From NCBI GenBank assembly GCA_018105865.1, contig CM030832.1, positions 20,772,019-20,836,018 on the forward strand: 64,000 bases of DNA. Direction: 5' to 3'. Of this stretch, positions 20,780-32,484 are shown one piece after another; position 1 is the stretch's first letter, and each line of letters begins with the position of its first letter. This DNA is from Metaphire vulgaris (taxonomy: Eukaryota; Annelida; Clitellata; Crassiclitellata; Megascolecidae). Under the pieces are notes generated by a model that saw only the letters and a list, made by a program, of their open reading frames with translations, did not search any database and was not told the origin of the DNA. Made by a program: the position numbers and the translations under genes.

Positions 20780-23115
20780 CTGGTGTGCAATTGAAAGATC
20801 TCAATACTTACAACTTCACTTTCAATAACACGGATGCAACACATATTGCGGGAGGCATGCTAGACATTGTTGCGTTCCGGAATGATGCCACTTTACCGAC
20901 AGTGTCAGTGGTCAATGCTGGGCTCTCTGATCATCATCTGTTGCTAGGGGACGTACTGCTTTCTTGACCCCGCCCGATATACGTCTCCTCCACTCGTGTA
21001 GCAAACTTGACCCCTCTGTTTTTATAAGAGAGCTCACACTCTCCCCACTCTACAAACCTGAGTCGTGGGCCACGATGGATGTGAACGAGATGGCAGACTT
21101 ATACAATGACAAGATCCATGCAGTGCTAGACAGGCTCATCCCGGTGAAAACCATCACGTGTCGGCGCCGTTCCTCTGATCCATGGTATGACGATGAATGC
21201 AGAAGAAAGTGCTGTGAGGGAAAGAGCATCTCAAGCGCCGGGTGCAATCCCAAGATGCCTTGTCGGCTATTGCTAGCTGGGAATTGCAACGCAAGGAATA
21301 TAGGCGACTTCTTCGTTGGAAAAAAGAGTTGTTCTGAAACCACAAAGTTGATACTGAACAGTCTTGCCTCGTTCATCAATGGAGAACTCTAGATGCTCTA
21401 CTAGGCCACGGGCGAATGTCGGTGCCCAACTCAAATTACAGCAGCTTATTTTGCCGAGTCTTCTTTCTTCTTTAGATGCTGTGTATTTCTACTTTAGCGA
21501 CCATGGATTCCCACTTTGTTCGATCTTGGCATCCTCTTATTAATTCGATGTTGTTCTTCACTCCCTCAATTCCTTCTCGTAGGCAGTCTATATAGGTGTT
21601 TCTCTGCCTTCCTCTTGCTCTTTTCCCGTCCACTTTTCCGATTATTGCCAAATGCTCCAGGCTTTTCTTCCTCATTATGTGTCCAAAGAAGGAAAGCTGT
21701 CTTTTTAATGGTTACCATCAGACTTCTTTTTATTTCAAATTCATTTAAGATCTCTTCATTGGTTTTCTTTTCCATTCATGAAATCTTCAGCATCCTTCGT
21801 AAAAACCACATTTCTGTGGCTTCCAATTTCTTCTGTATGGCCTTGGATATAGTCCATGTCTCTGCTCCATACAAGAGGACTGACCAAACGTAGCTTCTAA
21901 GCACACTTAATCGTGTCTCGTAAGAGAAATGCCTATTTGTAAGTATCGTTTAGAGTTCCCAGATTGGCCATTCCTATTCTTGATGGTATGTCTTTCTCAC
22001 ATTTCCCATCCCTGGTTATCATACTGCTTAAGTATTTGAACTGTGCCACTTGTTTGATTTCATTGCCATTTAGTCTTATAGTTTTAGTCTTGCTGAGTCT
22101 ATCAGACAGAAAATCGCGAGAATACGATCGACCATGTCAGCGCATGAACCTCCTACATTCTCACTTGCAAATCTCATTGCTCGTTCAGCTCCTTCCGAAT
22201 GCTAATCAAGACAAAAGTAGCCGCAGCCATACACGCCCTTCCAGGCAAGCACTGCTCCAGCAACTTGCTGCCAACTTGGCTACTCAAGGAGAGTGCTGAT
22301 ATACTAGTTCCATTTGTAGCAGAGCTCTTTAATAACTCATTAGCCATCGGAAAAGTACCCACTTTCAAATCGGCAAATGGTTAGCGCTGAACCCCGCAAA
22401 GACGGAGGTGCTCTGGATCACCACCCCAAAGAGGAAGCACTTAATTAATCACAAGCCGTTCCTCATCGACCAGACCCTGGTAATATCATCGGCCGAGGTC
22501 TGATGGTATTATTAACTGGATGAGTCACTGTCGCTCAGCAGCCACGTCGGCATCGTCGCCAGGAATGCATTCTACCATCTATGGCGTATCAAAGTGGTAC
22601 GACATCTACCGACGCCAGCGGCAATGCTGCTCATGCGGGCGCTGGTGCTCACAAGACTGGACTATTGTAACAGCATTCTCCTTGGATTACCCAACAGCCA
22701 GCTTAATCGCTTGCAGATTGTCCAGAATGCTGCTGCACAAATGATCTGTCAAATCAGGTGGAGAGAGCATGTCACACCACAGCTCAGAGACAGACTGCAC
22801 TGGCTCCGCATTCCAGAACGGATCGTGTTCAAAAGGTGCTGGTTCACGCACCATGCACTTTATGATCTGTCATGCCCGGCCAACCTGTCGGAGCTTCTTC
22901 ACAGAGTCCCATCCACTGATTGCTGAGCGTGGCTCCGTTCCTCAGTAAAAGTTCTACTGACGGTTCCTCCTCCCTCGAAGACAGCTAAACTCAGAGAGTG
23001 ATTCATCACTCGCGGGAACCCAGCTCTTTGGAACACGTTACTACACAGTATCACCAACACGACTAATCTAGAAACTTTTACCAAGCGACTTAAACGCATC
23101 GGCCAATCTCTAATA
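20780..23115 (+). pseudogene. LINE-C copy (L2/CR1-like), internally deleted and interrupted
   Basis: Starts in the endonuclease C-terminus (IAGGMLDIVAF, AGLSDHHLLLGD), then the linker (FIRELTLSPL, SDPWYDDECRRK) to about 21460. A minus-strand LINE-E insertion follows. Similarity resumes near 22200 with LPTWLLKESADILVPFVAEL, then jumps at about 22383 to ALNPAKTEVLWITTPKRK, so the RT core between them is deleted. The end has LTRLDYCNSILLGLPNSQ, WREHVTP.LRDRLHWLRIPE and ITRGNPALWNTL. Several frameshifts. It lies inside the largest BACE intron. Confidence 0.82.
21465..22130 (-). pseudogene. LINE-E C-terminal fragment inserted in LINE-C
   Basis: Minus strand, in order: SKAIQKKLEATEMWF and RRMLKISWMEKKTNEEIL, then GKRARGRQRNTYIDCLREGI and DRTKWESMV. 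This is the C-terminal region shared with the copies at 50995-51580 (plus) and 30668-30790. The end bears a (GAA)n-like tail (TTCTTTCTTCTTT on the plus strand). Frameshifts present. It interrupts the LINE-C copy, so it is the younger insertion. Confidence 0.82.
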
Positions 23116-23120
23116 TATCC

Positions 23121-24509
23121 GTGCTCTCAAAGCTACTGGAACAATTGGTGTCTAGCCAACTCATTAACTATCTCACTTCTTACGAACTACTACTGCCTGA
23201 CCTGCAGTCAGCATATCGAGCATACCACTCTACTGAGACAGCGGTCCTGAAGGTTATCGCTTATATACTGTGTGAGCTAGACGCCGGAAAAATAGCGGTG
23301 CTGACACTACTAGATCTCACCTCAGCGTTTGACACAGTAGATCATGAAACACTGCTGAAGAGACTAACATTAACGTACAGAGTTTGCAATACTGTTCACC
23401 AATGGTTCTCATCCTATCTCGACCAATGAGCCTACTCAGTATGCTGCACCAACTCAACGACAGCAATATATCGCCACTTGTGGAGTCCCTCAAGGCTTGG
23501 TCTTAGGACACATCATCTTTGCTCTATATGTGGATGACTTATTAAATATAGCCCATAAATACGACCTGTGTGCGCATCTTTATGCAGACGACGCTCAGAT
23601 TTATGGGAGTTGTCAACCTTCCTTTACTCAACAACTGCAGCAACGGATATCGAACTGCATTGCTGAGATGATGATCTGGCTTAGGTCCAATCGACTTCAG
23701 CTCAACGCCGCGAAAACGGAAATCCTATGGGTTGCTACTGAGAGACAGCAGCACCTGCTTCCTACCACCCAATTCCGGATAAATGACCTCGACCTTCAGC
23801 CGAGCACTTATCTTCGGAATCAGCACTGGCATGATTAAACAGAATGTGACTCATACCGTTGCAGGTTGCTTCTCTGCACTACGGATGATATGCAGTACAG
23901 TATACGGAGACATGTCTCCATCACTGTTCTCAAGACCTTGATTCATGCCATCATGATAATAAAACTAGATTACGGAAACGCCATTCTGGCAGGGTCACTG
24001 GAGTACCTCCTCAATCAACTTCAGACAGTACTGCATGCCGCCACACGCCTTTTCCATAGAAATAGACAGCACGAACACGTTACTCCATTACTGATGAACT
24101 TACATTGGCTCTCAGTTCCTGAGCGCATAAAATACAAACTGGCGCTGCTGGTTTTTCAATGTCTACACAGTATAGGCCCGGCATATCACAAGGTTGAACT
24201 GCAGTGGACAGCAGACCTCGAGGGCCGACAGCGCTTGAGGTCAGCCTCTATTAAGAGTTAAGACACTACACATCTTATGTACACACCTCACCTCAGTAAG
24301 TGATTGTACCTTACCAGTTACTGCCATGAAGACCTGGAATAGTTTGCCTTCTACTATACAAAACTTGTCATCACTCAACACGTTCAACGACACGGATTTT
24401 CCAGACAAGCTACATGTCTCATGTTAATAACTAACAAAGTAATGTGTTCACACAGTCTGTTATTGGATAAGTTACCACATAAATATAACTTTTAATAATG
24501 ATGATGATG

Positions 24510-24545
<36 letters not shown>
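23121..24545 (+). pseudogene. LINE-B reverse transcriptase (L2/CR1-like), (AAT)n tail
   Basis: RT palm in order: LQSAYRAYHSTETAVL, LLDLTSAFDTVDHETLL, CGVPQGLVLG, LYADDAQIYGS (YADD near 23580), then LQLNAAKTEILW, LDYGNAILAG, HEHVTPLLMNLHWLSVPERI and GRQRLRSA. Frame changes near 23430, 23840 and 24260. The (TAA)n run at 24505-24570 is the likely 3' tail. The 5' half (endonuclease) is missing. The border with the preceding LINE-C copy is abrupt at about 23118. Confidence 0.85.

Positions 24546-24570
<25 letters not shown>
24505..24570 (+). repeat. (TAA)n microsatellite
   Basis: About 20 TAA units at the end of the LINE-B copy, probably grown from its tail. A second short (TTAA)n run lies at 24641-24665. 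Confidence 0.9.
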
Positions 24571-24572
<2 letters not shown>

Positions 24573-25666
24573 TCAGCTCGCACTATTCATCTCATGCTGA
24601 GCTTGTGAATTGCTGCATAGGCTGAAGGGCAACTTGACTTAATTAATTAATTAATTAATTAATTATCTAACCTGGCAACCATGACATTGTTCCCTCTCTA
24701 CGTATCTTTGTTAACTTCACATTTTCTCATCCAAACTTGATTCACGAAAGCTGACAAATATTCTGATCCACCCCACTGCTATTGATCAGCATGCCCATTT
24801 GAACAAAATACCTACAATCCTACATCCCTCGTTCCAGCTTTACGCTCAAAATTTTCACTCTCCAAACAAGCAGATATTATCAAGATTCTACTTGTTCTTT
24901 CAGATGACATTCACCCAAAACCAAGACCCATACAATCACACATAACACTCTGCACCCCAATATTAGATCACTCACAAATCTGAAGCATACTCATTCATTG
25001 CATGATATAGCTCACTCATGATTAGACTCCCTGTTTCAAAAACACACTCTACCCTCAACAACTGATGTAATTGCATTGGCTGAAACTTGGGTGTCATCAT
25101 CAACAACTGCATCTCAATTGATAAAAGGGCTTTACCCTAATAATAGGGTCATATGGCTTCACCATAATAAGCATTTCATAGAATAACCAAATCCACCAAC
25201 TCTTCTTCCATTCTTGATGGAGGCACAGCCTTCCTCATCTGTGATCACATTCAAATAGCTAGTTCATCATCAACACAATTTTCATCACTTGAATGCTCAT
25301 CAGTCTCTCTAAAACTCACGTACAGAAAATTAACCATTTTAAATGTCTACCATACCTCATTATCATCAAAAAACTCAACCCCTTTTGAAAAATTCCTTGA
25401 TGAATTTAATACCTTCCTAGGCTCAGCAGCAACAACCCCACATGAATTCTTGATAACTAGAGATTTCAAAATATATGCTGACAAAAACAACGACTCAAAT
25501 TCTACTCAATTCACACAACTCCTAACACAAGCAAACCTTACACAACACATTTCCTTTCCAACTCACACTTTTGGCCACACTTTAGACCTATTAATTACCA
25601 TATTTTCTTCATCACTGTCTCCTTGTTCAGCAGTCAGTCCATACTCTCCATCGGATCACTTCCCCA

Positions 25667-27299
25667 CAGTATTGTATCAGTTATTGATTACTTTTTTACT
25701 GTTACAGTTACAGTTAAAGTGATTAAAATTATTTTCCAGTTATAGTTACAGTTAAAGTTATTGTCATTTTTCAGTTACAGTTTCAGTTACAGTTAATTAT
25801 TTTTCAGTTATTTTCAGTTAATCGCCACTGAACACATGAATGAAATTTTGATGCTTTTTCTTAATACTCTATTCTCTCTAATTGATTGAAAAATCTACTT
25901 ATATGTGCATATATCACATGCATGTCCATCAAAATATCAGTGATGTTAACAAGGTTGACCCCAAGGACGAGGACAAAGACGAGGATCGACCCCCAAGGAC
26001 AAGGACCTACTTCCCAAGTGCAAGGACCAAAAGGACTGACCTCCAAGGACAAGGATCAAGGACAAGGACCAACCTCTGTAAAACAGAAAAAGGCAGAAAG
26101 GGAAAAACCAAAAACAATTTCAATTTGAATCACAAAATTTAAAAAGCAAAAAAAAGCTGTAAAACAAAATCAACTATAGAATTTCGCTATATCGAAGCTC
26201 AAGGGACTGTGATAAAAACTTAGATATATCCGAGTTTCATTGTATCTAATTCTGGGTCACATAAAGCCAAAATTTCATTTTGAGCAAATGTGAATTCCCT
26301 GCTATTATACCATCTAAAATATCGATTTTATGTCAACATCTTAAGATCTACATCAACAAATGTTAAAAAGTAATAAGGTCTATTTCTATATAAAGAAATC
26401 AAAAGAAAAAGTATAACCAAACCATTAAATTAAGAAAATCACTTTCTTTAAAATCCCAATGTTTTTGTTTATCAGTGGCAGTTAACAAGGTTTTTTTCAT
26501 GCAGCTGGGAGTTTCATGCAGCTGGGAGTTAAATCAAATCGTCTCCAGAAGCACTTCAGAGATCAAGTTTTTGGCTGAACATTAAACTTCTGACCGCCTG
26601 TTGTTATGACGATGATGTTTCTATCTTATTTATTTCAGACATACATGATTGACCTTGTGGACAAAGTAGGCTACAGTAATTAAAGTTTCCAAGTCTCTAA
26701 GAGCGGAGGTCTTGAGGGGAGTGGAGCAAAACCCCTCCACCGGCTTGGTCTATTTGACGGGCTGTTTATTCAGCCGTAGTACACCTAGAAAAAGTGGGGG
26801 ACAACCTCAATGTTTTTCCCTTCCTTACCCTACCCTAACCTCTCAAATCGGGAAGGGAGCTCGACTCTTGTGACCTGATAGATGTAGACTATTTCTGGCC
26901 CTGACTGCAAAGTTTAGAGTGGAGGAGACAATAACCGGCTATACAAAGATTTCCCGAAACCGCCGACCAAAGTCAGATATATTTTCATTAACATAATTAT
27001 ATTATCAGTACAATTGAAAATGGCATGAAGGTTATTTGGTCCATAAACATGACATAAATAATTTCGGAAGATAGAGAGTTTCAATGTGTTCAATCAAAGA
27101 TCTTTTTGTGTGGTGTCCGACTTCTTAAGTTTGTAAGTTTTCAGTTATTTTAACTATTTAAGTTATTTATTTCTCAGTTACAGTAACAGTTACAGCTATT
27201 GGGATTTTTCTGTTATAGTTACAGTTACAGTTAACTGATTTGTTATTTTTCAGTTAACTGATATTTCAGTTACAGTTACAGTTAACTGATACAACACTG
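25667..27299. mobile_element. hAT element with perfect TSD, (CAGTTA-rich ends)
   Basis: Ends CAGTATTGTATCAGTTATTG and, inward from the right, CAGTGTTGTATCAGTTAACT. Exact target duplication CTTCCCCA at 25659-25666 and 27300-27307. About 100 bp at each end is built from CAGTTACAGTTA/TAACTGTAACTG motifs. The interior carries an inverted partial copy of the GTCCTTG-repeat hAT family (from about 25938). No transposase. The same family occurs at 51637-52723. Confidence 0.9.
25938..27030 (-). mobile_element. Partial copy of the (GTCCTT)n hAT family, nested
   Basis: Begins CAGTGATGTTAACAAGG like the inverse of the right end of the element at 56661-57475, followed by CAAGGACAAGGA-type repeats (25962-26070) and then AATTTCAATTTGAATCACAA, which matches that element in reverse. 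Near 26990-27030 TATCAGTACAATTGAAAATG matches its other side. The far end is missing, so it is truncated or has been merged into the host hAT. Confidence 0.6.
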
Positions 27300-27979
27300 C
27301 TTCCCCATTTTCACTACCTAAATGTCTGCTTGCCACCTCCTCCACCTCGTGGTACCTACTCATTCTGCCGTCTCAATAAAATTGAAATAGACACCTTTTG
27401 TGAAAACATTGAATCATCTGACCTCATCATCAAAACCCCAAAACACTACAATCACTAATTGACAAATATAATTCCATCCTATCTGATCTACTCGACAAAC
27501 ATGCTCCCATAATCACATAGCTGCTTTCATCTCACGGTAACAACCCTTGGTACAATTCCTTCATCCATGCTTTTAAGTCATTTAGAAGACATCTAGAAAG
27601 GACTTACACTCGAACACATTCTACTATTGATCTTAACAATCTCCATTCTGCAACAAATTGCTACCACAACCTTCTCATATCTGCCAAGAAAAAATATTAT
27701 TCTAACTTGATTTCATCCAATAGCTCTAATCCCCGCAAACTCTGAAACATTCTTAATTGTCTATTCCACAGCAACAGAGCACAACCTTTTCCTCAATCGA
27801 TCCCACAAATTGCTGAATCATTTGCTGATTTTTTCTGGAAAAATCTCTAAAATCCACACCAATCTGAAATCCAATATGACCAATCAAACTATCTCTCCAC
27901 ATCACCCATCTCCACCAGAAGCTCCTTCCGATATTCCCTGCTTCACACACTCCTGCGACAGAGGAAGAGGTATCTAAAC

Positions 27980-28142
27980 GGTGCTAGGACAAAATGTCAC
28001 GGAAAAAATGTCATGGGGACACAATCACGGACAAAATGTAACCCTAACGCTAACCCTAAACCGTGATATTTTGTCCACTGACATTTTGTCCCCATGACAT
28101 TTTGTCCGCGATATTTTCTCCGTGACATTTTGTCTGGCCACG
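27980..28142. mobile_element. Small foldback element with telomere-like centre (GACAAAATGTCA type)
   Basis: Arms consist of GGACAAAATGTCA(C/T)GG units inverted around a centre GTAACCCTAACGCTAACCCT at about 28039-28058. Outer ends GTGCTAGGACAAAATGTCAC and, inward from the right, GTGGCCAGACAAAATGTCAC. An exact 8-bp flanking duplication ATCTAAAC lies at 27972-27979 and 28143-28150. Only 163 bp, no coding capacity. It interrupts the LINE-A copy. Same design as 12016-12405 but with different unit sequence. Confidence 0.85.
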
Positions 28143-28497
28143 ATCTAAACTCCTTCAGTCCTTTCCAAACAAGCAATGCAGTCTTTATCCAATACCAACC
28201 TCTCTTCCTAAATAGTGTACCTCAATCGTGCTTTTTCATATGCTGCACCAGAACTTTGGAACTCAATTCCAGCATCCCTCCGCTGTCTACACCATGGTCA
28301 ATTAACAAATCTTGGGCCACAATTTTCTTCCATTCTTGCAACTTCTCATGTTTTTATTTGTAAACTGAAATAATTTCTCTTCAAAAAATCATTTCCTCCA
28401 TAGCTATAATGTCCCAACCACTTGCCCCTTGATTAAATGACCCTGCATGAATGATCCCACCTTTGGCTATAGCTACTTCATTTTAAGATTAAGTGCC

Positions 28498-29212
28498 TAT
28501 CTTTATCTTTATCTTTCTCGACGACTTCTATAGAGCCGTACACATGACAAAGGCCGAAGTCAAAGGTGTTTTGACATAATTTGGCATGCTGATGGCGAAA
28601 GTAGGATAACACACAATTTAAGACAGCGTAAAGTCCGCCCTGATGGAAACGAAGGAAATCGCCGCCCTAGCACACATGATGGCGAATCCCGTAGAAAGCA
28701 GCAATCTGCTGTAGAACCATCTGCAACAGACACGTCAAAGGAACAAAACACGGGATAAGATGTTGAAATTCCGGAGATGTTGCGAGAACTGTCTGTGAGG
28801 CAAGGCCACATGGAGAATTTCTGAGATGCGGACTTCCGTGAGTAGACCGTGGCCGAACTAGGTAAATCCGACTTAGGATGGAATTCTGGGTTATGATTAG
28901 AATGGAAGTTGTAGCATTTCAGCACGGGTATCTAGTCTGCAGGTCTGCCAAGCCGCGTTGATGAAAAATTGCAGAACAAAATGGCGGACCAGACACGCGA
29001 CGAATCAGCAACTAAAAACGTCCGAATCCACCCGAGAAAAGTGCATAAGACCTTCTGAAAAATGACGAGACGGTCACTACTCGCACATTTTGCGCTGAAA
29101 CGAGTGCAAAATATCGTCGAACTACCCAGAATGATGCTTTGACGAGGCATGCACACGAGCATGCTGGCCGCCATTAAACGGCGCCAACCGGAATGCCAAC
29201 CGGAAATGCCTA
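28498..29212 (-). repeat. SINE-like repeat inserted in LINE-A
   Basis: On the plus strand it starts with (TATCTT)n, then CTTCTATAGAGCCGTACACA and CAAAGGTGTTTTGACATAAT. Read on the minus strand this is a LINE-C-like 3' signature followed by a (AAGATA)n tail. The body shares GGTAAATCCGAC with the repeat at 8181-8530. LINE-A 3' UTR similarity stops at TGCCTA (left) and resumes after TGCCTA near 29210, a possible short target duplication. No RT. Confidence 0.55.
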
Positions 29213-29439
29213 GGAATAAGGAGCTACTTCGGTGGTGCTTTTGAAAGCACTATAGAAATTAACGAGATTTTACTTACTTACTTACTTAGAAGAGCAATGG
29301 TGATCGCCTAGTAAATTTCTACCATCAATCACTATGACATCAGTACATACAGATCACCATTCTGACTCAGACATCAATGTCAATATATGTCATTATGTCA
29401 CCTCATATAGAGCTATAGCCAAGGCAGGTTTAGCGAAGC

Positions 29440-30045
29440 TCCTTGCACATTGCACTTAAACGAGATGCTAAATAAGTGCTTCTTTAGTCTTGTTGCAAAC
29501 AAATAAGGCTTTGTTTCTTTAGTTACGTTGTCTGGTAACAAGTTCCAGAGGACGGGATTCCCACAAGTGATGGATCTTTCCCCAAATTTCGCCGTCTTGG
29601 ACAGGGGAGGAACGGAGTTGGACCCGAGTACTAGATCTCAGCTGGTGACGCTCTGTAGGTATGGGTCTATGAATAAGTTCAAGGTGACGCTCTGTAGGTA
29701 TGGGTTCAGCTAAATAGTCCAGGCAAGTTGGGTCATTAAGTACGCAAAATGTGAACCAGCATCGTTTGTAGCTGATGTGCTCAGGAACACCATGTAGCCA
29801 GTGTAGCTTATCTTTAAGCAAGGGGTGATGTGGCACCCCGTCAAGCTCTGTAGATCATGACAGCGGACGCATTTAGGATCATGTGCAGGCGGCTCTGTGG
29901 TGCATCCAGAAGGCCAAAGAGGATACGGTTACAGTAGTCTACCGTGTAAGAACAAAGGATTGGACGAGTTGAGTCACTGCCATCAATGGAGGGAAATGAC
30001 GATAAGACATTGCCCAGTCTAAAAAGGTCTGTGATGCTCATTGAT
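29440..30045 (-). pseudogene. LINE-C C-terminal fragment with internal duplication
   Basis: Minus strand: VDYCNRILFGLLDAPQSRL, LKDKLHWLHGVPEHISYKRC, ESRPLELVTRQ-like C-terminus. A 41-bp segment containing GGTGACGCTCTGTAGGTATG is tandemly duplicated at about 29643 and 29684, repeating a PIPTERH peptide. Frames are broken near 29840. 5'-truncated, no RT core. Confidence 0.75.
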
Positions 30046-30124
30046 GTACTCTGTCAATAGTGATAGGTACACGAAAAAAGAGACAGAATAGAATATAAAA
30101 TTTTGAACAAATAGAAGACAACCC

Positions 30125-30665
30125 AGATGAACGAAATATCTGTAGAGGGAAGGACAGGAATTGGATACTGGAATGTCAAAACCTTGTACAGCACAGGGAA
30201 TGTAAAGGTAAAGGAGTTATCAAGGCTAAACAAAAAATATGTGGAATCAGCAAATCCCACTGGACTGGGAGGGGCTGAATGTCAGGAAATGTCTGGTATA
30301 ACAGAACAAAGGCCAGAAGTAGACGTGAATGTGGGGTGGAGAAGATAGAATTCAATAGAACCAACACTGACCAAAACCATATCAGATGTCTCTGTTGTTA
30401 ATGAAAGAATCATTAAGCTCCAAATGAAATTCAAACAGGCAAACCTATCAGTGATAGAAGCCTATGACAATGACAGATTCTACTCAGAGCTGCAAAAAGT
30501 TCTGGATAATACACCAAGACATGATAAAATCTTCCTACTATGAGATTTCAGTGCCAGAGTTGAGAATAATTTTGCGGAATAGGGCAAAACCATGGAAAGG
30601 CACAGACTAGATGACATAGAGAACGACAATGAATACAGGCTCCTGGAGATGTTTATTCATAAACC
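30125..30665 (+). pseudogene. LINE endonuclease fragment (APE type)
   Basis: Reads IGYWNVKTLYSTGNVKVKEL at the start and, in later broken frames, SVIEAYDNDRFYSELQKVL and DKIFLL.DFSARVENNF, matching the N-terminal endonuclease of LINEs that start GTWNVRTL...Q and contain VMGDFNAKVG. Stops and frame changes occur throughout. The domain is cut at about 30665, where a minus-strand LINE-E piece begins. Confidence 0.75.
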
Positions 30666-30667
30666 AT

Positions 30668-30790
30668 CTTCTTCTTTAGATGCTGTGCATTGATATGTTA
30701 GCAACCATGGATTTCCACTTTGTTTGATTTTGACATTGTCTTATTAATTTTGGTGTTATTCTTTACCCCTATATTCCTTCTCATAGGCAA
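30668..30790 (-). pseudogene. LINE-E 3' end scrap
   Basis: The plus strand CTTCTTCTTTAGATGCTGTG...CAACCATGGATTTCCACTTTGTTTGA is the same 3' terminal sequence found at 21465-21540 and, inverted, at about 51480-51570. 5'-truncated to ~120 bp. Confidence 0.75.
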
Positions 30791-31035
30791 GCACAGTCTG
30801 GAATAAACATTGGAGGGAAACTGGTACATTACCAGGCACAAGCTATGCACTTCACAGATGATCAGGAAGACAAACGCTACCTGAGGTCAGTGAACCAATA
30901 GGAGCTCGAGAGATTTGACTGAAAGGTAGCCATTGACTAGAAAAGAGAGTCTGGAAGTGAGAAGGGACACTTGTACAGTAAACACTGGCAGAGAAACATA
31001 AATGAAAGAAGAATTAACGAGGCAGAGGAATTCAA
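30790..31035. other. Likely continuation of a LINE endonuclease, not resolved
   Basis: Contains words such as AGCTATGCACTTCACAGATG and GGCAGAGAAACATAAATGAA that may continue the 30125-30665 fragment, but no frame is readable. Confidence 0.3.
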
Positions 31036-31475
31036 TAAGTTAACCCTTTGAACACGAAAGGCCGATAAACCGGTAGAAAATTATCTGACAATGACCTGGC
31101 AAGCTGGTATACCGGCCTCACACTACTCTGCTATAACCCAACAGGTACGTTGAGCAGCCGAGATTGGTGGACACCTCTAGCAACCTAAGCTAGCTTCTAC
31201 GAATATATTTCTATGCTGTTCTGGAAATAAACACCAGTAATGGTGACACCCATGAGTAGTAGTATACATGGGGGAAAAGAAATTATCATTGAAGGAGGCT
31301 GTAAGGACGATAGTAGACAGGATGATAATGAATGCAAAGATGTTGTTGCAACTGATGATTCATTCACAGAATATAGTAAACCAGATTTCTTCAGTCTCTT
31401 GCGGACTGATGATGCTTAGAATATTTCAGCAACAGAGACCAATAAAAATGTTGAGCATGTAAAGGTTGCTAAAGC
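31036..31475 (+). mobile_element. Possible piggyBac-like 5' end
   Basis: TTAACCCTTTGAACACG at 31036 has the TTAA plus CCCTTTG start common to piggyBac-type elements. An acidic open frame follows at about 31270-31420 (DDSRQDDNECKDVVATDDSF), like the acidic N-terminus of piggyBac transposases, but no catalytic region is present and no right end was found. Confidence 0.35.
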
Positions 31476-31934
31476 AAACAATTATTGTGCAAAAGATTTT
31501 GTTCCAGTTACAATAATTCAGATGAAAGTTAGTTCAGAAAGCCACAAACAGTATAAATTTGTCAAAATATGGACATTTTCTGAAAGTAAAAAATGTGCCC
31601 AGGTACCCAGGGTTACAGAGGCATCGTGCAATGGTGGCTAGGGGAGTCTACAGACTCCCCACTTTTGAGAAACAGAAATTTTTTTTACATGTTATTAACT
31701 TTTTATACTTTACATAAATTATAATAAAAAAATTTAAAAAATAATTTAGTTAGATACTTAGAAATAAACAGGTTTTATAAAGCAGTGAAATAGACTAATA
31801 TGAGTCAACTTCCTGTTTACTGACGGTGTTTATTCAAAAGAATTTACTAAATATTTAAATTTAAAAATAAGTTCAATCATTTAAGTGCACATCACTGTTA
31901 AATTTTATATTTTAGACTACTTTTTAAGCGTCAC

Positions 31935-32480
31935 ATGGATAAGTTTGTTATCAAAGTCGATAAGAATACAGCGTCTGGCCGGACTGGCCACCAGCAGGCA
32001 GCACTTCCTGAAGTGCCTACTGTTCCTGTAAATGCTGTAAGTGATCACTTCAAGATTCCAACAGATCACTTTGCTAGGGAAGAGTACATACGCAGAGGAC
32101 CCATCTGTCCCGTAATGTCCAGTTATCCTCAATCTCATGATGGTTTTCAAAATAGAAGTTTCAGCGAAAACTGGTATATCGACAGGCCCTGGTTGGAGTA
32201 CAATCAGGAGACAGATTCCGTTTTTTGTTTTGCTTGCCGGTTGTTTGGATCTTCAACGCATGACCCAGTTTTCCAAACCATCGGATTCCGCAACTGGAAA
32301 GTTGCGCTGATGAAAAAGAAGGGGCTACTTAAGCATGCTGAGAGCAGTGAACATGAGACAAGCATGAGCAAATGGGAGCAAAACAAGTTATCCAAGCCCA
32401 TTGATACCCTAATTATTGAAAAGCGAAGGAAAGACTTAGAATTGGGATGCAAGGACAGGCAGGAGAGACATTTCAAGTAA
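31935..32480 (+). pseudogene. hAT transposase N-terminus with TTF/ZMYM-type zinc finger
   Basis: The 181-residue frame contains FQNRSFSENWYIDRPWLEYN, SVFCFACRLFGSS and TIGFRNWKVALMKKKGLLKH followed by HETSMSKWE. This is the TTF-type zinc finger and following region of ZMYM1/hAT-like transposases (RSF...W...PWLEYS...D.AFCF.C..F, GF.NWK.A, H..S..H). The frame is open but ends at about 32480, where the downstream part of the same protein continues on the opposite strand. Possible hAT left end CAGGGTTACAGAGGCATCG near 31607; right end not found. Confidence 0.8.
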
Positions 32481-32484
32481 TGCC

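Larger units (their letters stand above)
24690..29290 (+). pseudogene. LINE-A copy with three nested insertions, (TTAC)n tail
   Basis: Endonuclease part: DVIALAETWVSSSTTASQLI near 25070, RDFKIYADKNNDSNSTQF near 25460 (a decayed GDFN motif) and TFGHTLDLLIT ... SPSDHFPT at about 25570-25660. The linker runs from 27308 to 27970. The extreme C-terminus (FSYAAPELWNS-like residues, FLFKKSFPP-like end) is at 28200-28420. The 3' UTR resumes at about 29213 and ends in (TTAC)n at 29268-29290. The RT domain is absent, lost between linker and C-terminus. The three insertions (hAT 25667-27299, foldback 27980-28142, SINE-like 28498-29212) are listed separately. Confidence 0.78.
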
